From JBFJKD01 sp038106145 (GTDB lineage: Bacteria; Pseudomonadota; Gammaproteobacteria; Pseudomonadales; Porticoccaceae), in the NCBI GenBank assembly GCA_038106145.1, contig JAYODD010000004.1, positions 124,001 through 188,000 on the forward strand: a DNA stretch of 64,000 bases, written 5' to 3'. This document shows positions 38,429 through 47,400 of the stretch, piece after piece. A program made the translations under genes and the position numbers. Below the pieces are notes generated by a model. That model did no database searches. It had not been told where the DNA came from and saw nothing but the letters and a program-made list of their open reading frames with translations. The stretch's first letter is position 1; each line of letters begins with the position of its first letter.

Positions 38429-39304
38429 ATGAGCAAATATCTGCACCTGCTACTCGCCTCCTGTCTGTCGGCTGGCGGTGCTGGCGCCAACGCCGCCACT
38501 GACCCTGAAGATACCCACGGCCTGCATCAACGGGAGCGAAATTTTGTACAGTGGAACAACACGGATTTACAGCGGGCGGAGGAACTATTCCTCGCCATGT
38601 TCAATGGCGATTTCAAGGCGGATATATTCTCCGCCTGGACCGAGCTTGGCATGGCGTTAACTGCCGTAGGCGGCGAACAAACCAGCGTCTACAAACTCGC
38701 GCCGACCGCACCGCGACAGGGCTCCGGATACTACCTGTTCCGCTCCACACCCAGTTCCCCCATCGCCCTGCAGGCGCCCCACCAATTCCACGACCGCGAC
38801 ACGGGGCATATCGCGAAACTGCTGTTTTTCGAACATTCTGCCGCCGCGCTCGCCCTCAACTCCGCACATCGCTTTCGCGTCGATAATCGCGCCAGCAATG
38901 CGGTCTATGCCGACCTGGCCCACAATGCGGCGTCGCCGATGATGGCGTTTACCCGGGCCTTTGCCACTGTCTATCGCGACGGCAAAATTGTGCAGATTCA
39001 CGGCTTCGCCCGCAGCAAACGGGATAACAGATTTAACCAGCGCAAGGCGTTCATCATCAGCGGCGGTACCCGTTGGGTGACACCGGCCAGTTCGAAGGTT
39101 GCCAACTGCCTCTCGCAACAATTCGCCGATGTAGCATTATTTCCCCTAGATATCAATGAGTTAGGCGGTACCACCAACAGCATGGCCAACTGGCTTACGC
39201 TGATTGGGCACAAAGGCTTTATTCATATTGAAATAGATGCTATAAATCGCAAGAATTTACTGAATAAACGGCAACTTAGAGATGGTTTTTGGAGTTGTCT
39301 ATAA
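38429..39304 (+). CDS. Secreted PghP-like protein, candidate zinc amide hydrolase
   Basis: 291 residues. Signal peptide about residues 1-23 (LASCLSAGGAGANAA). The mature domain matches copy 2 of the soluble domain in the PgsC-like protein: IALQAPHQFHDRDT (His118, Asp122), LNSAHRFRV, DLAHNAASP, and IVQIHGFARS (His191). It also shows the order of motifs of phage PghP poly-gamma-glutamate hydrolase: a PH pair, a THF/AHR-type His, then HG, N-rich loop, and a final strand with E (GFIHIEIDAINRK, Glu268). Here the second His and the Glu are kept, unlike in the PgsC fusion, so this copy may be active. It could trim or release the polymer. The family link is my motif reading; an alternative is a related peptidase fold with another amide substrate. 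Confidence 0.6.
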   Translation: MSKYLHLLLASCLSAGGAGANAATDPEDTHGLHQRERNFVQWNNTDLQRAEELFLAMFNGDFKADIFSAWTELGMALTAVGGEQTSVYKLAPTAPRQGSGYYLFRSTPSSPIALQAPHQFHDRDTGHIAKLLFFEHSAAALALNSAHRFRVDNRASNAVYADLAHNAASPMMAFTRAFATVYRDGKIVQIHGFARSKRDNRFNQRKAFIISGGTRWVTPASSKVANCLSQQFADVALFPLDINELGGTTNSMANWLTLIGHKGFIHIEIDAINRKNLLNKRQLRDGFWSCL

Positions 39305-39316
39305 TGAGGGGAGCCG

Positions 39317-42300
39317 GTGTTAGCAGGCATGCGTTGGGGACGACTTTACACGGCACTGGGTGCCCTGCTCTGGGCNNNNNNNNNNGCCCCGACCGGCGCG
39401 CTGCCCATCAATTCCCCGACCGCCGTCACCTGGCTACAGGTTCCTGTCGCCGACCAGCAGGAAACTCAACGGGTAATTGCTGAACCATCCACCCTCGCCT
39501 TCGGTTACCAACTCGACCCCTATCGCCTGCTGATCACACTCCCTGGCAACCAGGTATTACGTCTCGACGCCAGGGGCATCGACACCCCCAGACTGTGGCT
39601 CGCCGAACACCCTGGCGCGTATCGGGAAACGCCCTGGCACCGCACTAACCTGCAACACACGGTGATGATGGGCGATGTGGCCACCACGCAACGCACCCTG
39701 ATCGTACAGTTTAAACAACCCGTGCCGCCGGATATTGGCACGCGGCTCACCGCTGGGCGGCTGGACATGAAGACCGGTGCGGACCGGGTCTTTAGCCTGC
39801 CCGCCCAGTCCCTGCGCGCCGACGGCAAAAAATACTGGCGCCTGACCGCTGGACAGGCCCTCGAACTTAACGTCGCCGCCAACACGCCGCTGGAAATAGA
39901 GTCCCGCGTTGAACTGGCTGGCCGCAGCGATACGACGGATTATCAGCTCACCACCCAATGGCAGCAGCAATCGCCGCAAACCGCGGTGTTCAACGGTCGC
40001 AATCTGATTTCGAACCAGTATGCCAGCTGCGCCCGTATCAGCGTGCGCTCTCATTACCTGCACCTCGAGCCGCGGGCGGAACCAGATCGCCTGACCCTGC
40101 GCGCCGATCGCGACCTCCTGATTCGCGTCACCAGTGCTGGCAGCGGTCGTTACTTGCTCGACATTAATCGCCGCACGCCGATTCCGGGTTTAAACGTCGT
40201 CGATCACCGGGTTACGCAAACCCTCAACCTGGCTCTGCCGAATACCATTGACTGGCCCGCGCAGGAACAACAGATCTACACCCGGGTTCGCGCACTACTG
40301 AATAACCAGCAGCGGGACGGCGGCCTCAGCGCCCTGGAGCTGCTGGACAATTATCTGCTGCACACACCGTCCGCCCACATTCAGGCGTTGCGTAACACGG
40401 TGTGGGAGCGAGCGACCCTGTATCGGGACCTGCAGCCGGAACGGTCGCCGTCACCGCCGGTGCAACTGCGCTATGCATCGGCCAATCTACCGGGCGAAAA
40501 TCTGGCCAAACCCAGCGCGTATTTTTATTCACTGCACCAGCCACTGTCTTTCGCTCTGCGGGCGTTGCCCACACGCAGCTTTGCGCGGGTGGCATTCAGC
40601 GCCCTGGCGACTGCGGGCGCTGTGGACTACGCGGAGGTTCGCGTCACCTTCGATAATGGCGCCACTACCACTGTGTTACTGGATCTTTCCGCTAACCGNN
40701 NNNNNNNNAACCGCGACGCGCCGCTACCCCAGGGTATCGCATCCGTGTTCGATGGCTCCCTTGAAATCGCCGCCCATGCCGTTGAAATTCCGGTCCCCGC
40801 CGGAGTGAAAACGCTGCGGGTCGAACAGCGGAGCGGGGCGCCACTGATCGTCGCCGCAGAACAGCGCAGCAGCCGCGCGTTCGCTCTCAGCGAGTTGGAG
40901 TTTGCCACTGTGCTAGAGACCGAGCCAGAGTTGCTGCGCGAAGTGTTTATGCGCGGTTTACGCGACGGCAAGCTTCGGGAACCCGCGCCAACTGGGAGCA
41001 TAGAGACGCCCGTGGCAAACACCGATCAGCGGGCACTCATATCAAATCACTGGCGCCCGCTGTGGCGCTATCTGGAAGAACAACGATTGCGCTTCTCCCG
41101 CGAGCTGATCACCGTTTCCGCACAAAAGAACGGCCCATTGCCGACGGCCGGCAGCGTACAATCGTTCGCCGCGTTAACGGCGCGCAAAGACTGGGAGGGG
41201 TTATTAAGCATCGCCCATCCCCTGGCAGAGCGCGGCACAGCGGCGCAGCGCCGCGCTGCCGTGCCGGCGCGGGATATGGCCCTTAGACAGTTGGGGGAAC
41301 ACCGCACCGCCGAACATTTTTTGAAGCTCGCCCTGCTGGATACCGAAACGGAAGTACACGAGTTCGCAGCTGATGCACTGGCCGAACAGTATCGTGGCAA
41401 CCATGAGGAAGCAGCTCTCGTCGGCCTTTACGCATTTCTGACTGTGCACACCGATAACGATCGTTATCTGGAACAACTGTCCGACGCCGTATTGGCTAGC
41501 GGGCGCGTCCGCGATCATTTGCAACTGTTGACCATCGCCAGCGCACAACCGGAAAAACTACTGAATGCAGCGCTGAGCGCTGGCTGGTGGCGGCTATTTG
41601 ATCGCTACCAGGGGGCATTACCACCGCTGCAAGCCGAGCACTGGAGGGCCATGCGTGCCTTGCATCACGGTGATTTCGATGGAGCCGCGGCGCACTGGCG
41701 CACCGCCGTGCAACCCGAGCAGGCCGCCTACGCACTGCGGGGCCGAGAACTTCTGGATAATCTGTATCGCGCCCAACCCGGTTCAACACCGGAGTGGTTC
41801 GATTGGCTAGAGCAATTACCTGGCCCACGGGGCTGGCAGGAACTACCTGCCGCTCTGATTTTGGCTACACCTACCTACATCGATAATCCCCGCCACGGCA
41901 TTCGACAAAAAGTTTATCGCGCGGCCGCGGGGCAATCGATTCCGGTTACGGTTTATGGGCCCGCGACACTCAGGCTCACCACCCGCAGTCTGATGCACGC
42001 TGGCAAGCCGGAACAAATCAAGGACTGGCTGAAGATAGAAAACGGCGACCACGTCATACTTGCGCCTCTGCAAAACAACCCGATGAGCGATCGAATACTG
42101 GACGATGGCAGCGCCCTTTCCACCGCTGAAACCACGCTGGTGCATCTCGCGACGGGCATTCACCACCTGCGTATCGGGCCGCAACGACAAGACGCGGTAG
42201 TCGCACTGAAACTACAGCGCCCGGTGCTCAGCGACGGCCCCCTGCCCGATCCGCAAACTGCCGCGCTGCTCGGCGCGTCGGCACCCGTTAAACCCAGTAG

Positions 42301-44449
42301 TCTGCGTTATCGGTGGCTGGGCCGTTATCTTGCCCAACAAGAATGCGCCGTACCGCTTATGCCCCGCACTCTGGTACTCGCGACGCTGTTTAACGCGCAG
42401 CAACGTTTCTCCATTTTCCCCGTACCTGCACCCGCTGCGGCAACACCTTTTGGCAGCGCGCAGGCAGCGGAACTGGCGCAACCGATAACGCCCGTCAACG
42501 CACTCACCGCATTGGCCGCCCAGGTGGAAACCCTGACGGATAATCAACTTTACAGCTTCGCGATGTCTACGCTGTGGCATCAACAACAACGCACGATAAA
42601 TGACGAACTTGGCGCCACCCTGTTAACCAGCGTCTATCACCGGGGGGCGCATATTCCCCAGCTGGCGCGGTTGTATCGCAGCACCGTCGACCAATACGAC
42701 TGGCAAAGCCTGACGTCGGTAAACAGTAGCGCCGGGGTCCGCAAATTCAGCGAAGAAAGCGACTACTACCAAAGCCCCGACCTGCGCCGCGACCTGTTTC
42801 TTAAAGGTTCTGCCGCGGGCATTTCCCATTTGTTGGGACACACCAAAAAAGTCGCTCTCGGCTACAACAATATACAACCCGCAACCCTCGAATTGCAGTT
42901 GCGACAACTGCTATTGCCCGGCAAAGTACTGCCTGACGCCAGTGTAGTCCTCAATGTTGACGGCGCCCCTCGCACACTGCAGGTCCCGGGAGACGGCAGC
43001 AGGCGCTCGGTGCGCTTGAACATGCCCCCTGGACAGCACCGCATTCATTTTTCTCTGGCCGCGAGCCATCCACAGATACAGGTGGCGCTGGCGCTGAGCG
43101 AAACCTATGCCTCTGGCAGTAAGCAAGTGATTCGCAATCCACAACTGCCCTATTTTGTGGCGTCCCCGGGCGCGCCGGTAACTGTCACCGTCCAGGGACC
43201 GACCATCGTACGAGTGGACCGTAAAGTCGGTAGTCGTACGGTGTCCGCCTTCCAACCCGTGTTAGCGGGAGTAAAAACCCTGACCTTCGCCGCGCCGGAC
43301 AATCAAACGTCGGGATTTTATCGGCTTTACCAGTTGCGTTACGCGCCTGGCAAAAATGTGGGCAACAGCTACGTCTACACACAACCCCAGCTCTCGGACC
43401 CTTTGCTGGATAGTCCACGGCAACCACTACGCTGGCCTACCGACATTAGTGGCTATGTGCTCGACGAGCGCCAGCAGAGCGTCCCCGCCGTGGCAACAGC
43501 CAGCGGCGATGCCACCTGGAGCGGCGCCGTGGAAGGGGGTCAATTGCGGCAAAGCGAGGAGGATAGCGCCCAGGGCCTGACGCCATTTTATACTGAGCAA
43601 AACGTCAGTCGTCGGCGGTTCTACGAAGAACTGGATCTATACGTGCGCACCGATGTGCTCCGCCGCGACTACGACGGCGAAATCGATACCCTGCTGGGTG
43701 CACGCCAGTGGGTCGACTGGGAACCCCGGGACAGTAATCTGAGCCTGGGACTGTACGGCCACTATTACACTCAGACCGTGGCGGAGCACCACGGCGACAG
43801 GCGCAACCACACCCTGTATCTCAGCGCCAACGGCACCTACCGTACAAGGATCACTCCAACCCTGTACAATCGCGTGCAGATACAGGCGTTTCAATACTGG
43901 CTCACTCTCGACCGGGACGACGTCGTCGCCCTCAATGGCGTGGACCCAGAGCTATTTTCCAGCTACAAGGACGATCACCCGAATGGCTGGGACTTTTCCG
44001 ATCGCCTGAGCTTTTCGTACTGGCGCGACAATCGTATTTATGTGGAAGGCGAACTGCGTAGCAATGGGCTGGGGAATCCCACCGATCTGGATTTCAGCGG
44101 CGTTACCCTCGGGGTCGATCAACTGGTCGGCGACTTCACCGTGGGCGGCACCCTGCATCGTCGCCGCTATAGCAACGACAACGACCGCCGCCAGGATTCC
44201 CACACCACCCGCCTGGGCCTGTATGTCGACTGGCAGCGCTGGCGCAACAAGTATGGCCTCGACGTGCGGCTGAATTCCAATATTGATCTGGGCAACGGCG
44301 ACACCGCGTGGATGTTGTCCGGGACCTGGTACTTCCATAACAATCGTTTCCTCCGCGACTTCCGTCCCAGAGAAACATCCTTTCGCACTCATCGCGAAGA
44401 ACGCTTTGTACCCACAGGGAATAGTTCTGTCCTGACGCCGATGCCCTGA
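39317..44449 (+). CDS. 1710-residue exported protein with helical repeats and C-terminal outer-membrane barrel
   Basis: GTG start at 39317 after AGGGGAG; signal-like N-terminus interrupted by a 10-N gap at 39376. Residues about 30-600 are beta-rich. Residues about 655-830 are alpha-helical repeats of TPR type (QLGEHRTAEHFLKLALLDTE, ALHHGDFDGAAAHWRTAVQP). Two copies of a beta module follow: one near residue 865 (AAAGQSIPVTVYGPATLRL) and one near 1280 (ASPGAPVTVTVQGPTIVRV). Residues about 1440-1700 have alternating aromatic/polar strands (SLGLYGHYYTQT, FTVGGTLHRRRYS, AWMLSGTWYFHN) typical of an outer-membrane barrel. TPR plus barrel recalls PgaA, PelB and BcsC, exporters of exopolysaccharides. 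I infer an export channel; no sequence family is assigned. The second N gap at 40699 keeps frame. Confidence 0.65.
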   Translation: MLAGMRWGRLYTALGALLWXXXXAPTGALPINSPTAVTWLQVPVADQQETQRVIAEPSTLAFGYQLDPYRLLITLPGNQVLRLDARGIDTPRLWLAEHPGAYRETPWHRTNLQHTVMMGDVATTQRTLIVQFKQPVPPDIGTRLTAGRLDMKTGADRVFSLPAQSLRADGKKYWRLTAGQALELNVAANTPLEIESRVELAGRSDTTDYQLTTQWQQQSPQTAVFNGRNLISNQYASCARISVRSHYLHLEPRAEPDRLTLRADRDLLIRVTSAGSGRYLLDINRRTPIPGLNVVDHRVTQTLNLALPNTIDWPAQEQQIYTRVRALLNNQQRDGGLSALELLDNYLLHTPSAHIQALRNTVWERATLYRDLQPERSPSPPVQLRYASANLPGENLAKPSAYFYSLHQPLSFALRALPTRSFARVAFSALATAGAVDYAEVRVTFDNGATTTVLLDLSANXXXXNRDAPLPQGIASVFDGSLEIAAHAVEIPVPAGVKTLRVEQRSGAPLIVAAEQRSSRAFALSELEFATVLETEPELLREVFMRGLRDGKLREPAPTGSIETPVANTDQRALISNHWRPLWRYLEEQRLRFSRELITVSAQKNGPLPTAGSVQSFAALTARKDWEGLLSIAHPLAERGTAAQRRAAVPARDMALRQLGEHRTAEHFLKLALLDTETEVHEFAADALAEQYRGNHEEAALVGLYAFLTVHTDNDRYLEQLSDAVLASGRVRDHLQLLTIASAQPEKLLNAALSAGWWRLFDRYQGALPPLQAEHWRAMRALHHGDFDGAAAHWRTAVQPEQAAYALRGRELLDNLYRAQPGSTPEWFDWLEQLPGPRGWQELPAALILATPTYIDNPRHGIRQKVYRAAAGQSIPVTVYGPATLRLTTRSLMHAGKPEQIKDWLKIENGDHVILAPLQNNPMSDRILDDGSALSTAETTLVHLATGIHHLRIGPQRQDAVVALKLQRPVLSDGPLPDPQTAALLGASAPVKPSSLRYRWLGRYLAQQECAVPLMPRTLVLATLFNAQQRFSIFPVPAPAAATPFGSAQAAELAQPITPVNALTALAAQVETLTDNQLYSFAMSTLWHQQQRTINDELGATLLTSVYHRGAHIPQLARLYRSTVDQYDWQSLTSVNSSAGVRKFSEESDYYQSPDLRRDLFLKGSAAGISHLLGHTKKVALGYNNIQPATLELQLRQLLLPGKVLPDASVVLNVDGAPRTLQVPGDGSRRSVRLNMPPGQHRIHFSLAASHPQIQVALALSETYASGSKQVIRNPQLPYFVASPGAPVTVTVQGPTIVRVDRKVGSRTVSAFQPVLAGVKTLTFAAPDNQTSGFYRLYQLRYAPGKNVGNSYVYTQPQLSDPLLDSPRQPLRWPTDISGYVLDERQQSVPAVATASGDATWSGAVEGGQLRQSEEDSAQGLTPFYTEQNVSRRRFYEELDLYVRTDVLRRDYDGEIDTLLGARQWVDWEPRDSNLSLGLYGHYYTQTVAEHHGDRRNHTLYLSANGTYRTRITPTLYNRVQIQAFQYWLTLDRDDVVALNGVDPELFSSYKDDHPNGWDFSDRLSFSYWRDNRIYVEGELRSNGLGNPTDLDFSGVTLGVDQLVGDFTVGGTLHRRRYSNDNDRRQDSHTTRLGLYVDWQRWRNKYGLDVRLNSNIDLGNGDTAWMLSGTWYFHNNRFLRDFRPRETSFRTHREERFVPTGNSSVLTPMP
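39376..39385. other. Run of 10 Ns (assembly gap)
   Basis: Falls in the putative signal peptide of the 1710-residue protein; flanks are in frame at a length of ten. Confidence 0.9.
40699..40708. other. Run of 10 Ns (assembly gap)
   Basis: Inside the beta-rich N-terminal half of the 1710-residue protein; flanks are in frame at a length of ten. Confidence 0.9.
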
Positions 44450-44458
44450 CCCTCTCCA

Positions 44459-47400
44459 ATGACCAAACGTGAACTGCGCGCCTTTGTACAACGCCTGCTA
44501 ACCTTGGCAGCAACCCCGGAACAAATCCGGATTAATCGTCGCAGCAGCGATGAAATCGCACAGCGTTTTTTTAACTCACCCTATTGCCGTGAGCGCACGT
44601 ACCGCTACGATTCAAAACGCGGCGCAGGATTAGCGCTGGCCAGCTTTCTCGGTAACTTGTTGCTGAATGTACAGGCGGAACTGACCCAATTAAACGAAGA
44701 CTATCAAAAATTTGTCGACGAATATCGCGGTGCACCCAGCGATTATCATCGCCGCGAACGCATCCTCAAGTATATGGCAGCACTTGGCCGCTCGCGTCGC
44801 CAACTGCACCTGGACCGCAAGGCGTTCGCCCGCTACTTTGACTACGATGCCGCGGTAGAGCGGTTTCACGTTCACTACAACCGTCGCGAACGATTTTTAG
44901 TCGTTGCGCTGGGCCGCCTCGGCGCCGTCGCGCCCTATACGCTGAACGCCGCCGAGCTCAGCGGCATAGAAACTGTGAATCAATGGAAGCGTCTGCGCTA
45001 CCCAGAAATTTTGCGTGATTTTATTTTGTGGGATGGCGATGTACGGGTGCGTATCGACGCCTTGCGTTGCCTGAAGAATATTATCGAACACACTGAATTT
45101 CCGAAGACATTTCGCCCCGTCCCGGAAAATATTCAACAATTTCTACACCGTTGCGTACTCGATACCAACCAGAACACCTGGCTGCAATGCGAAGCATTGG
45201 GATTACTGGCGCTGACGTCGCCCGCCAAGATTGGTCCCATCGCGGTGCAACGACTAGAGGAGGCGCGAGCCGGAGACGATATGTTTCCGCGCCGCTATAT
45301 CTGTGAACAGCTATCCACTGTACTGCCGTCCGCCACCGCACAGCAAATTCTCGAACTCGCCGTCATCGACCAATCACCCTATGTGCGTCAGGGCGCCGCA
45401 ATGGCCATGCTGGAACAGCCGCAACTGTGGCATCAACCCCTGCTTGCGCAACTGGCGCTGAATGACGCGGAGCCAGCGGTGCGCGGTACAGTGTTATCGC
45501 GACTGCACCGTATCTGCGATTGGGAAAAAATGTCGGAGTTCGCAATTACCCTGCTCATCAAGGCATTGCGCAAAGATTCAAATCGCTTCGCACTGCGCTG
45601 CGCCTTGCACGGATTGCCGAAGGTCCACGCGGTGTTCCTTGGCTGCCAATTTCTCGACCAGGCCAAGGTGTTGCGCCAGGCCGCCATCTCCGTGTTAACC
45701 CGTATCAATGTCGAATCCCCCCACCTGTCGGTACGCAGAACCGCAGCGGCAACCCGCGAAGAAATTGTCGGTCAGGCCAGTCCCGCCGCCCAGTCATTGT
45801 TCGCCGAACTCGGCACTCGCTTCAAAACCAGCCGGCCATTCCAATACCGTTCCGTTCCGAACGTAGAAGACGAACTGCTGGGACGCTCCCTGGCACGCCT
45901 GGCGCAACACGACTTTGGCTTCGACGTACGAACCGGCCGCAGCGCCACGGCCTGTCGCTGGCAACCCTTTAAATTCCGGCTATGGCGGGCGATACACGAG
46001 TTTCGCATCACCGCCAGCGACAAACGGCAGGCGCGCTCCCACACTGTGGGCAGAGTGTTTTACGGTAAATTGAGCGCCCCCGCCGCCCGCATGGCGGAGC
46101 TGAGTAAAACCAAAGTTCCGGGCGAACCGTTATTTATTCCGGACGAGGGCGACTGGCGGCCCTTTTTACCACTACTCGATCAGATTATTTCCTCGGTCGA
46201 CCACGGCTGGCCCACGCAACCGGTAAAAATTTTTACCTGTGAAGGCATCACCTATATTGACCCCCCTGATTCATTGTGGAGCCGCTTGCGCGCGCGCCTT
46301 ATTCTGAGTCGCAATTTTGAAACCTATGCCGATTTGCGCAACTGGCAGGAGGGCGCGCCCTACGGCCCGGACACTTACCTGAAAAAAATCGGCGAACTCG
46401 GTTTTAACGTCCGTTTCCAGCCCTATTACGCGCCGTCGGGCAAGGCCTATCCGGCAAACCCGGCCGTGACGCGATTTTTTAGCCGTGCACTACCCCTGCC
46501 AGTGGTGGAGTTTGGCCAGGATTTTCGCGATTACTTCGTGTCCGTTTACCAAAACTCGCTACGCGATCTTGCCCTTTTTCTCGTCGCTATAACCGGGTTA
46601 TTTGTCGGGCGACATTTGTGGATGGGCGCGCTGATGCGCAAGGCCCGCAATCGCATTCCGCTGGTGCTTGGGGGCTGGGGGACCCGCGGAAAATCAGGTA
46701 CGGAACGTATCAAGGCCGCGGTGATGAACGCCATGGGTTATCACGTGGTATCCAAAACCACCGGCTGTGAAGCGATGTTTCTGGACGGCTACCACCACGG
46801 TCAGTTACGGGAAATGTTTCTGTTTCGACCCTACGACAAGGCCACCATCTGGGAACAGGTCAATGTGGTGCGAATCGCCGCCCAACTCGGCGCTGACGTG
46901 TTTCTATGGGAGTGCATGGGGTTAACCCCTGCCTATGTACGCATTCTGCAACGTTTCTGGATGCGGGACGACATTTCCACCATCTGCAATACCTATCCGG
47001 ATCACGAGGATCTGCAAGGACCCGCGGGTTACGACATTCCCCTGGTGATGGTTAACTTTATTCCCCCCAAAGGGCGCCTGATTACCAGCGAAGAAGAAAT
47101 GGTACCCATTCTGCAGGAGGGCGCACGCCGCGCCCAGACCGAATTCAAAAACATCAACTGGTTACAAGCCGGTCTGCTGACCCCGGATATTCTAGAGCGC
47201 TTTCCCTACCAGGAGCACCCCTACAATATTGCCCTGGTACTGGAAATGTGTCGTTCCATGGGTATTGACGACGGCTTTGCACTAAAGGCCATGGCGGATA
47301 ATGTAGTGGCCGATCTCGGCGTATTAAAAGTCTATCCGATCACCACCGTGCGCGAACGCCGCTTTGAATTTGTCAACGGCCACTCCGCCAACGAACGCAT

